The notes: generated from the letters alone by a model not told the origin. 64,000 nucleotides of DNA from Pseudonocardia kujensis (GCF_021283305.1 NZ_JAJSOK010000004.1:124001-188000); one strand, 5' to 3'. Numbered from the stretch's first letter, positions 25,884 through 37,298 are shown. Program-made: numbers and translations.

Positions 25884-26163
25884 GGAACCGACCGGGAGGG
25901 GCCGGCTCCTGTCCGGAAGACGGCCGACGTGGTGTCCGGGTTGCGCCCGGAAACGAATCCTTCTGCGCCGAACGGCTCTCCTGGGCACGTCCGACCGGCG
26001 GATCAGCCCGCGGGACGCAGCACAGCGCGGCGGGCCGCACGTGAGGCCGCGGACACCACCGCCTCGGCCGGCTCCGGGGCCCGACGCGGCGGCGATCGCC
26101 TTCCCGATTCCGGCGATCGGTCCCGGACGGGCCGGGTGCCCGGCCCTGCCGGCGGGGCGGCCG

Positions 26164-28134
26164 TCACGGTCGGGCGGTGCCCGCCCCCACCGGGCCGCCG
26201 ACCGGCACACCCGCCCGGCGCAGCCACTCGTCGAGCGACCGCTGCGTGGCGGCCAGGTCCGGCCTGCGGTCCGGGTCCGTGCGCAGGGCCTGCTTGAGCA
26301 GGGAGAGGTGCGCGGTGCGACGGGGCAGGTGGGTGAGCTTCGCCCCGACGGCTGCGGCCCGCAGCCCGGAGATCGCGTCGGCGTGCCCGCCCCGGGGTGG
26401 ATAGCCGGTGAGCGCGAACGACACCGTGGCCGCCAGCTGCCAGATGTCCGACCGCGTGGTGGCCTTCTGCCCGGCCGCGACCTCGGGAGCCAGGTAGTCC
26501 GGGGTGCCCAGCACGAAGCCGGTCATGGTGAGCGTGGAGTCCCCGGTTCGCCGCGCGATGCCGAAGTCGATCAGGTGCGGGTGCCCGGCGGCGTCGACGA
26601 TCACGTTGCCGGGCTTGAGGTCGCGGTGCAGCACCCCGCGCCGGTGGGCGGCGTCGAGGGCGCCGGCGACGCCGGTCCAGATCCGGGCGGCGGACACGTC
26701 GTCGACCGGCCCGCGCTCCTGCACCAGCCGCGACAGCGGTACGCCCTCGACGTACTCCATCACGATGACCAGGCCCTCGAGCTGGGAGAGCCCGGGATCC
26801 GACTGCGCGTGCACCAGGTCGTGGATGTGGACGCACAGCGGGTGCCGGACGGCGGCCAGGGCGGCGGCCTCCCGGCGGATCCGCTCCTCCGTCTCGCCGT
26901 CGGGCGCGTGCGCCGACTTGAGTGCGACGGTGCGGCCGAGCTTGGCGTCGTGCGCCAGCCAGACCCTGCCGAAGCCGCCGGCGCCGATGCGCCGGAGCAC
27001 CCGGAAGCGGGGCGCCCTCCCGTTCAGTGGGGTGCCGCCCGCCGGCACGGCGCCCAGCGGACCGGGCGCGCCGGGGGACGCTCCCGGGGCTGCGAGCGTG
27101 CCGCCGGGTCCCGTGGGGCGGCCGGGAGGCGCGCCGAACCCGTTCGGCCCGCGGCCGGGGATCGGCGGCAGCGCGCCCGGCGCGGCCGCGAGCGGTGCGG
27201 GACCGGCGGCGCGGGGCCGGGGGACGGCGCCCGACGAGGCGGACGGAGGCGCGACCGGCATCCGGCTGCTGTCGAAGTCGGCGTACTGCGGACGGGGCTC
27301 CTGCGGTGCGGGGCGCTCCGCCCGGCGCTCCTCCGGGGAGGGGAGCTGGACGATCGGCTGCATCCGCTCCTTGAGCCGGGCGAGCCGCTGCTCCCCGGTT
27401 TCGACCGGCTGTTTCCCGCGCGCCGGCCCCGCGGGCTGCAGCGACCGCCGGACGGTCTCCCGTGAGGGCGGCGGCACGGCGCTGACCAGCAGCATGCCGG
27501 CGAAGGCGCCCAGGCAGGCCCCGACCCAGAGGTGCTCGGCCGCGCCCGCGGGCACGCCCGCCGTGAGCACGCCCAGCGCCAGAGCGGGCCCCCAGAAGAA
27601 CCGGGCGGGCCAGGCCGGCCCGCGACGCAGCGCCAGCCGCGCCTGGATCCCGACGAACACCGCGGTGACCAGCGGCACGATGCCCAGGAGCAGCACGGCG
27701 ACGCCGAGCCGGACCGGGTCGGACGGGTCGAACGCGTCGCCCACCGTGCCGGAGCCGAGGTAGGTGCTCTGCGCGCCGACGAAGCACTCCGTGGAACGCA
27801 GCGAGCGCGCTGCGGCCCCGGTCAGGCCGGGGACGGCGCCGCGACCTGCCGAGGCGGCGAACACCCGCCCCGCGGCGACGAAGACGAGCAGCGGGAGCAG
27901 TCCGGCGGTCAGCAGGCCGGTCCCGGCGAGGAGCACCCCGCGCCCCCCGCCGTACGCGGCGCCGAAGCGCCGCCGCAGCAGGGCCACGACCAGCGCGCCC
28001 GCGGCCGGCAGGAGCCCGACGCCGAGGCCGAGCGCCGACGTCGCCCAGGCCCAGACCCCCGGACAGGCCTGCGGGGCCACGGTCTCGCGCAGCACGGACA
28101 GCAGCTGCCCGACCAGCGCGACGAGCGTGTCCAC
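26164..28134 (-). CDS. Serine/threonine protein kinase with N-terminal membrane domain
   Basis: A 656-residue kinase with unusual order. Residues 1-220 hold four or more hydrophobic segments, residues 225-375 a long Pro/Gly/Ala-rich linker, and residues about 378-640 the Hanks-type kinase domain. The domain has GAGGFGRVW (glycine loop), VALK (K406), HRDLKPGNV, DFG (about 523) and LGTPDYLAPE. Most actinobacterial Pkn kinases have the reverse order: kinase, one TM helix, external sensor. The catalytic residues are intact, so it should be active. The substrate is unknown. I choose the GTG at 28134 because GGGGGAGGGGGAG precedes it; an in-frame start at 28161 would add 9 residues. Confidence 0.88.
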   Translation of the reverse strand: MDTLVALVGQLLSVLRETVAPQACPGVWAWATSALGLGVGLLPAAGALVVALLRRRFGAAYGGGRGVLLAGTGLLTAGLLPLLVFVAAGRVFAASAGRGAVPGLTGAAARSLRSTECFVGAQSTYLGSGTVGDAFDPSDPVRLGVAVLLLGIVPLVTAVFVGIQARLALRRGPAWPARFFWGPALALGVLTAGVPAGAAEHLWVGACLGAFAGMLLVSAVPPPSRETVRRSLQPAGPARGKQPVETGEQRLARLKERMQPIVQLPSPEERRAERPAPQEPRPQYADFDSSRMPVAPPSASSGAVPRPRAAGPAPLAAAPGALPPIPGRGPNGFGAPPGRPTGPGGTLAAPGASPGAPGPLGAVPAGGTPLNGRAPRFRVLRRIGAGGFGRVWLAHDAKLGRTVALKSAHAPDGETEERIRREAAALAAVRHPLCVHIHDLVHAQSDPGLSQLEGLVIVMEYVEGVPLSRLVQERGPVDDVSAARIWTGVAGALDAAHRRGVLHRDLKPGNVIVDAAGHPHLIDFGIARRTGDSTLTMTGFVLGTPDYLAPEVAAGQKATTRSDIWQLAATVSFALTGYPPRGGHADAISGLRAAAVGAKLTHLPRRTAHLSLLKQALRTDPDRRPDLAATQRSLDEWLRRAGVPVGGPVGAGTARP

Positions 28135-28338
28135 CGGCTCCCCCTCCCCCTGTCGGAGCACCCGGACGCCGGGCGCGATACGTGACGCGACCGGGACGTG
28201 GCCGGCACCCCCACTATGGCATCACGGGGGTCCCCCGCGCCGGGCCGTGCCGAGCACAGCGTGTCGCCCGTTCGCCGCCCCGCGCGGCCGCCGTCCGGGG
28301 GTACCGCCCGGGCCGCCCGCCGTGCCGTCCGGTGCCGT

Positions 28339-28830
28339 TCAGCGTCCGCCCTGTTCCCGGTACGTGTCCAGGTCCTCGTTGAACCGCTCGAGCAGCATGC
28401 CGAGCGCCTCCCGGTCCCCCTGGGGCCACGCCTCGAGCACGGCCTGCAACGGGCGCAGCCGGGCCGCGCGCACGAGCTCCCGCTGGGCCAGGCCCTCGGC
28501 GGTGAGCGACACGACGACGGAGCGCGAGTCCCGCTCGTCCGGCCGGACCTCGACGAGCCCGGCCCGGGAGAGCCGGGAGACCTGCCGGCTCGCGGTCGGC
28601 TTGCTGACGCCCAGCCGCGCCGTGAGGACGGTGAGCGACTGCGCCCCGTTCTCGTCGAGCGCGGCGAGCACCGGGTAGGTGTAGCGGTCCACGGCCTCGT
28701 GCGTGCCGTAGCCGCCGGACCAGACGGGCTCCATGGTCCGGCGGATCAGCACGGTGATCTCGTGTTCCAGGCGGTGCAACGAGTCCTGTCCCGGTTCCTC
28801 GGGCGCGACCGCACCAGTGGTCGACGTCAC
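28339..28830 (-). CDS. MarR family transcriptional regulator
   Basis: A 163-residue winged-helix repressor-type protein. The HTH is SLTVLTARLGVSKPTASRQV with the wing RLSRAGLVEVRPDERDSRSV, diagnostic for MarR. GTG 28830 follows GGAGGGATGATCCC. It is divergent from asnB, and the gap contains a perfect CATTGC/GCAATG inverted repeat suitable as its operator. Control of asnB and of itself is inferred from that arrangement. Confidence 0.9.
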   Translation of the reverse strand: MTSTTGAVAPEEPGQDSLHRLEHEITVLIRRTMEPVWSGGYGTHEAVDRYTYPVLAALDENGAQSLTVLTARLGVSKPTASRQVSRLSRAGLVEVRPDERDSRSVVVSLTAEGLAQRELVRAARLRPLQAVLEAWPQGDREALGMLLERFNEDLDTYREQGGR

Positions 28831-28883
28831 GGGATCATCCCTCCGCTGAAATCGGTCGTTCGGGCATCAATCGATCGTACCCG

Positions 28884-28900
28884 CATTGCGGCCTGCAATG
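28884..28900. promoter_or_regulatory. MarR-type operator candidate
   Basis: A perfect 6-bp inverted repeat, CATTGC and GCAATG, with 5 bases between, midway between the marR-type gene and asnB. A further TGCAAT follows at 28909-28914. Confidence 0.55.
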
Positions 28901-28969
28901 TTTCGTCGTGCAATCGGATCACGGCTGCGTGACCCAGGTGTTACACGACGTGACAAGGAGGCACCCGGA

Positions 28970-30847
28970 ATGTGCGGTATCTGCGGTGGAGTCGAGTTCC
29001 GGCAGAGCCGGCGTGCGGAGGAGCGGCGGGAGGTCCTCGCCGCCATGACGGCGACCATGGCCTGCCGGGGGCCGGACGACGAGGGCCTCCACCTCGACGC
29101 CCACGCGGCGCTCGGGCACCGCAGGCTCGCGGTGATCGACGTCCCGCGCGGCCGGCAGCCGATGGCCCTGCCGCCCCGGCCGGGGACGGACGAGCCGGAG
29201 GCCGTGCTCGTCTACAGCGGCGAGACCTACAACTTCCGTGAGCTCCGCGCGGAGCTCGCCGCGGCCGGGCACACGTTCCGCACCGACAGCGACACCGAGG
29301 TCGTGCTGCACGCCCACCGCGAGTGGGGCCGGCGCGACCCGCGCGAGGCCGTCCGACGGATGAACGGCATGTTCGCCTACGCGCTGTGGGACCCGGCGGC
29401 CCAGGAGCTCGTGCTGGTCCGCGACCGGCTGGGGATCAAGCCGCTCTACTACCTGCCCACCGCCGACGGCGTGCTCTTCGGCTCCGAGCCCAAGGCGATC
29501 CTCGCCGACCCGCGGGTGGAGCGCCGGGTCACGCTCGACGGGCTGCGCCGGCTGCTGGCCTGGGTGCACGACCCGTCGAACGCCGTGTTCGCCGGGATGC
29601 GCGAGGTGCCGCCGGGCGCGGTCGTGCGGATCACCCGCGAGGGCCTGCGCGAGGAGCGGTACTGGCAGCTCGCGGACACCGGACACACCGACGACGTCCC
29701 GACCACCGTCCGGCGGGTCGCCGAGCTGCTCGAGGACACCGCGCGCCGTCAGCTCGTCGCCGACGTCCCGCTGTGCACCCTGCTCTCCGGCGGGCTCGAC
29801 TCCAGCGCGCTGACCGCGCTCGCCGCCCGGCACACCGAGGGCCGGATCCGCTCCTTCGCCGTGGACTTCACCGGCTACGAGGACAACTTCCGTGCCGACG
29901 ACGTGCGCGGCACGCCCGACGCCCCGTACGTCCGGGAGGTGGCCGCGCACGTCGGCACGGACCACACCGACATCAAGCTGTCGACCGAGCAGCTGATGGA
30001 CCCCGACGTCCGGCGCGCCGCGCTGCACGCCCGGGACCTGCCGATGGGCCTCGGCGACATGGACACCTCGCTGTACCTGCTGTTCAAGGCGGTCCGGGAG
30101 CGGTCGACGGTGGCGCTCTCGGGCGAGTCCGCGGACGAGGTCTTCGGCGGCTACCGGGACTTCCACGACCCGGACACGGTGGCGGCCGACACCTTCCCGT
30201 GGCTCGCCGGGCGGATGATGAAGGCCGACCCGTCCGATCCCGGCCTGCTCGACGCCGCCGTGGCCGGCCGGCTCGACCTGCCGGGGCACCTGGAGGCGCA
30301 GTACCGGGCCGCGCTCGCCGAGGTCCCCGAGCTGACCGGGCCCGCCGCCGACGACCCGCACGAGCGGCGCATGCGGGAGATCTGCTTCCTCTACCTGACC
30401 CGCTTCCTGCCCAACCTGCTCGACCGCAAGGACCGGATGAGCATGGCCGTCGGCCTCGAGGTGCGGGTGCCCTTCTGCGACCACCGGCTCGTCGAGTACG
30501 TCTTCGGCACGCCCTGGGCGCACAAGACCTTCGACGGCCGGGAGAAGAGCCTGCTGCGACACGCCACCGCCCACCTGCTGCCCGAGTCCGTGGTGCAGCG
30601 GGTGAAGAGCCCGTACCCGTCGACCCAGGACGACACCTACGAGAAGGAGCTGCGGGAGCGCGCCGCGGACCTGCTGCGCCGCGACGACTCCCCCGCCGCC
30701 CCGCTGATCGACCGGAAGGCCGTCGCCGCCCGGATCGACGCCCCGCTCGACGGGTACACGGAGATGGGCCGGCGCACCCAGCTCGAACGGGTGCTCGACG
30801 TCGACGCCTGGCTGCGCGACTACGACGTGGAGCTGGACCTGCGCTAG
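28970..30847 (+). CDS. asnB: Asparagine synthase, glutamine-hydrolysing
   Basis: Converts aspartate, glutamine and ATP to asparagine. The 625-residue protein begins MCGICGG, so C2 after Met removal is the N-terminal nucleophile of the class II amidotransferase domain (about 1-210; RGPDDEG, GHRRLAVID). The synthetase domain (about 230-600) has the PP-loop LSGGLDSSALTALAA and VALSGESADEVFGGY. Length and motifs match AsnB. AAGGAGG sits 9 bases before the ATG at 28970. The divergent MarR gene and a palindrome suggest regulation. A hairpin terminator follows. Confidence 0.95.
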   Translation: MCGICGGVEFRQSRRAEERREVLAAMTATMACRGPDDEGLHLDAHAALGHRRLAVIDVPRGRQPMALPPRPGTDEPEAVLVYSGETYNFRELRAELAAAGHTFRTDSDTEVVLHAHREWGRRDPREAVRRMNGMFAYALWDPAAQELVLVRDRLGIKPLYYLPTADGVLFGSEPKAILADPRVERRVTLDGLRRLLAWVHDPSNAVFAGMREVPPGAVVRITREGLREERYWQLADTGHTDDVPTTVRRVAELLEDTARRQLVADVPLCTLLSGGLDSSALTALAARHTEGRIRSFAVDFTGYEDNFRADDVRGTPDAPYVREVAAHVGTDHTDIKLSTEQLMDPDVRRAALHARDLPMGLGDMDTSLYLLFKAVRERSTVALSGESADEVFGGYRDFHDPDTVAADTFPWLAGRMMKADPSDPGLLDAAVAGRLDLPGHLEAQYRAALAEVPELTGPAADDPHERRMREICFLYLTRFLPNLLDRKDRMSMAVGLEVRVPFCDHRLVEYVFGTPWAHKTFDGREKSLLRHATAHLLPESVVQRVKSPYPSTQDDTYEKELRERAADLLRRDDSPAAPLIDRKAVAARIDAPLDGYTEMGRRTQLERVLDVDAWLRDYDVELDLR

Positions 30848-30858
30848 CACGCCCGTGC

Positions 30859-30890
30859 GCGGTGGGTGGTGCCGGAGCGCCGCCCACCGC
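30859..30890 (+). terminator. Hairpin terminator after asnB
   Basis: An 8-bp stem GCGGTGGG/CCCACCGC with partial further pairing inside, 11 bases past the asnB stop. Confidence 0.6.
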
Positions 30891-30930
30891 AGCGCGGAAT
30901 GCGGGTCGACGGCCGGGGGTTGGCCGTGAC

Positions 30931-31728
30931 ATGGGACTCACCCGACGCGAGGGACCCCTGGCCCCCGATGCACCCACCACCGTCAACTACGCGATCGACG
31001 GCCCGGCCCACAAGCTGTTCGCCCAGCCCTTCCCGCGGCGCATCCGCGCCGAGTTCGCCGGCCGCACGGTCGTCGACACCACGCGGGGGATGCTGGTCCA
31101 CGAGACCGCGCTGCTCCCGGTGCTCTACGTGCCGTTCGAGGACGTCGACCCCGACGTCCTCGTGCCCACCGACCACTCGACCCACTGCCCGTTCAAGGGC
31201 GACGCGAGCTACCACTCGCTGGTCGTGGGCGACCGGACCGCGGAGAACGCCGTCTGGTCCTACCCCGAGCCGAAGCCCGAGGCCCCCTGGCTGAAGGGGC
31301 ACGCCGCCTTCTACTGGGACGCCCTCGACGCCTGGTACGACGAGGAGGAGCAGGTCTTCGCCCACCTCGCCGACCCGTACACCCGCGTCGACGTCCGGCC
31401 GACCCGCCGCCACGTGCAGGTCCGGCACGGCGACATCGTGCTCGCCGAGTCGGACGCGCCGTCCGTGCTCTCCGAGACCGGCCTGCCCAACCGCTGGTAC
31501 CTGCCGAAGGACGCGGCGAAGGTGGAGCTGCGCCCGTCGGACACCCGTTCGCGCTGCCCCTACAAGGGCGAGGCCCGCTACTGGACCGCCGCGCTGCCCG
31601 ACGGCACCGAGATCGCCGACGCAGCCTGGGAGTACGAGACGCCGCTGCCGGAGTCGGCCCGGGTCGCCGGGCTGCTCAGCTTCTGGGGCGACGGCGTCGA
31701 GGTCCTGGTCGACGGCGAGCCGGCCTGA
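30931..31728 (+). CDS. Protein with two DUF427 domains
   Basis: A 265-residue protein built of two DUF427 beta-rich domains in tandem. The first covers about residues 30-125 (FAGRTVVDTTRGMLVHETAL, STHCPFKGDASYHSLVV, AVWSYPEP). The second covers about 160-255 (HGDIVLAESDAPSVLSETGL, RSRCPYKGEARYWTAAL, AAWEYETPLPE). Each carries the family motif CPxKGxAxYxxL. Two-domain versions occur in actinobacteria and fungi; function is unknown, although a small-molecule-binding role has been proposed for the fold. ATG 30931 has no strong ribosome binding site. Confidence 0.8.
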   Translation: MGLTRREGPLAPDAPTTVNYAIDGPAHKLFAQPFPRRIRAEFAGRTVVDTTRGMLVHETALLPVLYVPFEDVDPDVLVPTDHSTHCPFKGDASYHSLVVGDRTAENAVWSYPEPKPEAPWLKGHAAFYWDALDAWYDEEEQVFAHLADPYTRVDVRPTRRHVQVRHGDIVLAESDAPSVLSETGLPNRWYLPKDAAKVELRPSDTRSRCPYKGEARYWTAALPDGTEIADAAWEYETPLPESARVAGLLSFWGDGVEVLVDGEPA

Positions 31729-31747
31729 TCCTGCCCGTGCGCGGGCC

Positions 31748-32233
31748 CTATTCGTCCTCGAGCAGGGCCTCGATGGCGGGCAGCGCGGCCCGGATGACGG
31801 CGCGCTGCTCGGCGTCGAGGCGCTGCAGCCGGCGGGCGACGAGTGCCGTCCGGTGCGTGCGGATCTCGTCCAGCCGGACCCGGCCCGCGTCGGACAGCGT
31901 GATGAGCACCCCGCGGGCGTCCTGCGGGTCCGGCGCGCGGACGACCAGGCCCTGGTCGTCGAGCGCACCGAGGACCCGGGACATGGTCGGGGCCGTGACG
32001 GCTTCGCGTCTCGCCAGCTCGGAGAGCCGCAGCGGGCCGTGCATCGCGATCGTCACCAGCGCGGAGAGCTGCAGCGGGGGCAGCGAGTCCCCGCCGTCGA
32101 TGCGGATCCGCCGGTGCAGCCGGCCGACGGCCAGCCGCAGCCGGGTGGCCTCCTCGGTGAGCTCCGGATCCTCGGGATCGTGCTCGACGGTCTCGACCGG
32201 GTGATCGGGCGGCGGGACGTGCTCCGCGGTCAT
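31748..32233 (-). CDS. MarR family transcriptional regulator
   Basis: A 161-residue MarR protein: recognition region LRLSELARREAVTAPTMSRV and wing QGLVVRAPDPQDARGVLITL. It is encoded 56 bases downstream of coaA on the same strand and could be read with it. Its 3' end converges on the DUF427 gene 19 bases away. It belongs to a different branch from the MarR at 28339. Target unknown. Confidence 0.88.
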   Translation of the reverse strand: MTAEHVPPPDHPVETVEHDPEDPELTEEATRLRLAVGRLHRRIRIDGGDSLPPLQLSALVTIAMHGPLRLSELARREAVTAPTMSRVLGALDDQGLVVRAPDPQDARGVLITLSDAGRVRLDEIRTHRTALVARRLQRLDAEQRAVIRAALPAIEALLEDE

Positions 32234-32289
32234 CCGCCCATCCTGCCAGCCGGACAGATCGGACAGCCGCCGGTCCCCCTGGCCTGCGG

Positions 32290-33327
32290 TCACACCTTCC
32301 GCAGGCGGATCCGGGTGACGTCGTGCCGCGGGCCCTTGGTGAGGACCAGGCTGGCCCGGCCCCGGGTCGGCAGGATGTTCTCCTCGAGGTTCGGCCCGTT
32401 GATCGTCGCCCAGATGTTCTCGGCATGCGCCACCGCCGCGTCGTGGTCCAGCTCGGCGTAGCGGCGGAAGTACGAGGCCGGGTCGCGGAACGCCGTCTCG
32501 CGCAGCTTGAGGAAGCGGTCGACGTACCAGCGGCGCAGGTCCGGCGTCGCGGCGTCGACGTACACCGAGAAGTCGATGAAGTCGCTGACGGTCAGGGCCG
32601 TGTTGCCCGACGCCGGCTGCAGGACGTTGAGCCCCTCGATCAGCAGGATGTCCGGGCGCCGGACGACCAGCCGCTCGTCGGGGACGATGTCGTAGACCAG
32701 GTGGGAGTAGACCGGCGCGGTCACCTCGGCGCGGCCCGCCTTGACCTCCGTGACGAAGCGCAGCAGGGCCCTGCGGTCGTACGACTCCGGGAAGCCCTTG
32801 CGCTGCATGAGCCCGCGCCGCTCCAGCTCGGCGTTCGGGTGGAGGAAGCCGTCCGTGGTGACCAGCTCCACCCGCGGGTGCTGGGGCCAGCGGGCGAGCA
32901 GCAGCCGCAGCAGGCGCGCGGTCGTGGACTTGCCCGCCGAGACCGAACCCGCGATCCCGATCACGAACGGCGTGCGCGCGGCCGTGCCGCCCAGGAAGGT
33001 CCGGTAGGCGCGGTAGAGCCGCCCGCCCTCCTGCACGTGCAGGTTCAGCAACCGGGACAGCGGCAGGTAGACCTCGCGCACCTCGGCGAGGTCGACCGCG
33101 TCGCCCAGGGAGCGCACCCGCTCCAGCTCCGCCGCGGTGAGCGGCAGCGGGCTGGTCTCGCCCAGCCGGGCCCAGGAGGCACGATCGAAGTCGACGAACG
33201 GCGAGTGCCCACCCGAACGCGACGGGGCCAGTGCCGGGGGCACTCCGGGCGGCAGATCGCGTGCCGTCAGGTCGTGGGCACGCCGGGCGTGCGCGTTCTG
33301 GTCTGTGGCCTGCACCGTCGCGGGCAT
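32290..33327 (-). CDS. coaA: Pantothenate kinase, type I
   Basis: Phosphorylates pantothenate with ATP, the first and controlling step of coenzyme A synthesis. The P-loop GIAGSVSAGKST, the substrate segment LVTTDGFLHPNAELERRGLM, DILLIEGLNVLQ and the C-terminal FFRRYAEL-like region (SYFRRYAELDHD) are all present. The ATG at 33327 gives 345 residues, about 30 longer than typical CoaA because of a variable N-terminal tail. Purine-rich GACCGAGG precedes it. An upstream in-frame start at 33486 would add arginine-rich sequence with no family similarity. Confidence 0.95.
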   Translation of the reverse strand: MPATVQATDQNAHARRAHDLTARDLPPGVPPALAPSRSGGHSPFVDFDRASWARLGETSPLPLTAAELERVRSLGDAVDLAEVREVYLPLSRLLNLHVQEGGRLYRAYRTFLGGTAARTPFVIGIAGSVSAGKSTTARLLRLLLARWPQHPRVELVTTDGFLHPNAELERRGLMQRKGFPESYDRRALLRFVTEVKAGRAEVTAPVYSHLVYDIVPDERLVVRRPDILLIEGLNVLQPASGNTALTVSDFIDFSVYVDAATPDLRRWYVDRFLKLRETAFRDPASYFRRYAELDHDAAVAHAENIWATINGPNLEENILPTRGRASLVLTKGPRHDVTRIRLRKV

Positions 33328-33932
33328 CGGGACCTCGGTCCTGTCGGGTTCTTCGGGTGCGATGGGGGTCCAACCTAGACGTCGTGCGGCTGATCGACCC
33401 GGCGACGTGGGCCGAACCACTCCGCCGCGGGGCGTGATCAATCGAACGCTCCGGCGCGATGCACGGTATGTCCGGACGGCCCGCACGCGACGGCCGCCGC
33501 GTCCCCGCCCACCGGTCCGCGGCGCACGGGCTGGTCGCCCGCCCGGCGCTTCCCGCCCACCTCGTGCGCGTCACCGACGCGGGCCCGGTCGGCGCTCTGC
33601 CCGCCGGAGCTGGTCGACGCGCTGACCAGAACCTGCGACCGGTGCACCCGGGCGCGCGGGCGAGTGCTGGAGGTCACGTCGACGTGTTCCGCCCCTCCCC
33701 GGGCCGCGACCGGCGCCGTGGGGGTCGAGGCGGAGCGGGTCCGCCAGGTCCGGGGCGCGCGCGGGGCCGTCGTCCGGACGGGATGGCGACGCCCGCCCGC
33801 GTCCGTCCGGCGGAACCCGCCGCGAGTGCGCCCACCGTCGGGGGCGCGACGGCGCCGTGCGCCCTAGACTCGCCCGAGCGCTGCCGGTACCGCCGCCCGG
33901 GGCGCAAGCACCCGAGTCCGACAGGAGTCCCG
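33328..33932. other. Intergenic, no recognisable gene
   Basis: About 600 bases between coaA and the CNNM/CBS genes. Several open frames exist on both strands because of the G+C content, but none has family features. A TAGACT box at 33866-33871 is a plausible -10 for the downstream operon. Confidence 0.4.
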
Positions 33933-34018
33933 TTGCCGTCCGCGTCCCCAGGACCGTCAGGCAGTAGCGCGCCGGGCCCGGCCCGGCTGTACCGACCCTC
34001 CCCGCACCGGCGGCCCCG

Positions 34019-34022
<4 letters not shown>
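33933..34022 (+). CDS. Possible upstream leader ORF coupled to CNNM/CBS gene
   Basis: A 29-codon frame starting TTG with AGGAG about 5 bases upstream, rich in Pro, Ser and Arg, and ending in a TGA that overlaps the next gene's GTG start (GTGA). The arrangement fits translational coupling, since the downstream gene has no ribosome binding site of its own. It may only be a leader and not a functional peptide. Confidence 0.35.
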
Positions 34023-35339
<1,317 letters not shown>

Positions 35340-35347
<8 letters not shown>

Positions 35348-36386
35348 CGACGTCCTCGCCGTCCTCGCGGCGATCCTGCTCCTCGCCGCCAACGCGTTCT
35401 TCGTGATGGCCGAGTTCGCCCTGATCAGCGCCCGCAAGGACCGCCTGGAGGCGATGGCGGACAGCGGGGTGACCGGTGCGCGGACCGTGCTGCGCGCCAG
35501 CTCCGACCTGGCCCGCATGCTCGCCGCCTCGCAACTGGGCATCACGATCGCGTCGCTGCTGCTCGGCCGCCTGGGCGAGCCCGCCGTCGCGCACTTCATC
35601 GAGGCGCCGCTGGAGTGGGCGGGCCTGCCGGAGGCCGTGCTGCACCCCATCGCGTTCGCGCTCTCGCTCGCGCTGGTGTCGGTGGCGCACATCCTGCTCG
35701 GCGAGATGGTGCCGAAGAACATCTCGATCGCCGGGCCGGAGCGCGCGGCGATCCTGCTCGTGCCGCCGTTCCTGGTCTTCACGACCGTGATGCGGCCCTT
35801 CATCGACCTGTTCAACCACCTGGCGAACCTGACCCTGCGGCTGCTGCGGATCGAGCCGAAGGACGAGCTGGAGTCGGCGTTCACCTCCGGCGAGCTGTCG
35901 GCGATGATCGCGGACTCGCGCCGCGAGGGCCTGCTCGACGACGAGGAGTCCACCCGGATCTCCCGTACCTTGCGCAACGCCGAGGCGACCGTCGGCGACG
36001 TCCTGGTACCCGCCGGGGAGCTGGTCTCCCTGCCGGTGCGGCCGCGGGTCGGCGACGTCCAGCGTGCGGTGGAACAGACCGGGTTCTCGCGGTTCCCGCT
36101 GCGCGCCCCGGACGGCCGCTTCACGGGATACCTGCACGTCAAGGACGTGCTCGACGTGATCGACGATCCGGACGCCGTCATCCCGCCCACCCGGGTCCGC
36201 GGCCTGCCCGAGGTACCGGCCGACGCCCGGCTCGACGAGGCCGTCGCCGCCCTGCGGACCACCCGCGCCCACCTCGCCCGCGCCGTCGACCGGTTCGGCG
36301 CCACGGTCGGGATGGTGGCCATGGAGGACCTGATCGAGCACTACGTCGGCACGGTCCGCGACGCCACCCACACCAGCGGAGCGTGA
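35340..36386 (+). CDS. CNNM/CBS domain membrane protein, short form
   Basis: A 348-residue paralogue of the preceding protein. It keeps the CNNM domain (AEFALISARKDRLEAMADSG, ASQLGITIASLLLGR, GEMVPKNISIAGPE) and a CBS pair (VGDVLVPAGELVSLPVRPRV, GATVGMVAMEDLIEHYVGTV), but ends there with no CorC_HlyC domain. The second CBS has DRFGATVGMV in place of DEYGGTAGLV, so metal or nucleotide binding may differ. Long/short CNNM pairs in one operon are common in actinobacteria. ATG 35340 overlaps the upstream stop. Confidence 0.9.
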
Positions 36387-36411
36387 GTCGCGCCGCGTAC
36401 CGTGGCGCGCC

Positions 36412-37298
36412 GTGGTGACCGAGGAGCTGGACGAGCCCGCGTGGCGGGCCCGGGCGGCCGCCCACCGCAGCCGGATGGAGCACTGGACGCTCCCGCACCG
36501 CGAGCGCCGGCGCCGCCGCGAACCGCATCCGGTGCAGGACTTCCTGTTCACCTACTACTCGCTGCGGCCCGCCCAGCTCGAGCAGTGGCAGCCCGGCCCG
36601 GGGGTGCGGCTGCTGGGCGCGGACGGTGGGTTCACCGGGCGGCCGGGCTACCGGCCCGACGGCGCCGGCGTCGTCCTCGATCCGGCGCTCCTGCCGGACC
36701 GCCTGCGCCGCACGGCCGGGTTCGTCCGCGGGCTCGTCTCGGCCACGGCCGCGCGCCCCGCCCGCTACGGCTGCTTCGGCCTGCACGAGTGGGCGATGGT
36801 CTACCGAACGGACCGGCCCCGGCACGGCGGCGTGCCGCTGCGGCTCGGCCCGGCCGGCACCGACGAGGTCGTCGAGTCGCTGCCGGTGACCTGCACCCAC
36901 CACGACGCGTTCCGCTTCTTCACCCCCGCCGCGCGCCCCCTCAACCGGCTGCAGCCGCGGCGCGAGGACCAGGTCGGGCTGGAGCAGCCCGGGTGCCTGC
37001 ACGCGACCATGGACCTCTACAAGTGGGCGTACAAGCTGCTCCCGGCCACGCCGGCGGAGCTGCTGGGCGACTGCTTCGCGTTGGCCGCCGAGGTCCGCGA
37101 GCTCGACATGCGCGCCAGCCCCTACGACCTCGCCGACCGCGGCTACGCGCCGGTGCGGATCGAGACGCCCGAGGGCCGCACCGAGTACGCGCGGGCGCAG
37201 CAGGCGTTCGCGGAGCGCGCCGCCCCGCTCCGCGACCGCCTCCTCGCCCTGTGCGCCGCCCTCACCGAACCCGCGGCCCGGCTGACCGCCGGACGGCC

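Noticed and set aside
33459..33932. Gene between coaA and the CNNM operon
   Set aside because: The frame is open only because of G+C content; Arg/Pro/Gly-rich with no motifs. Only the last 29 codons have a plausible start signal.
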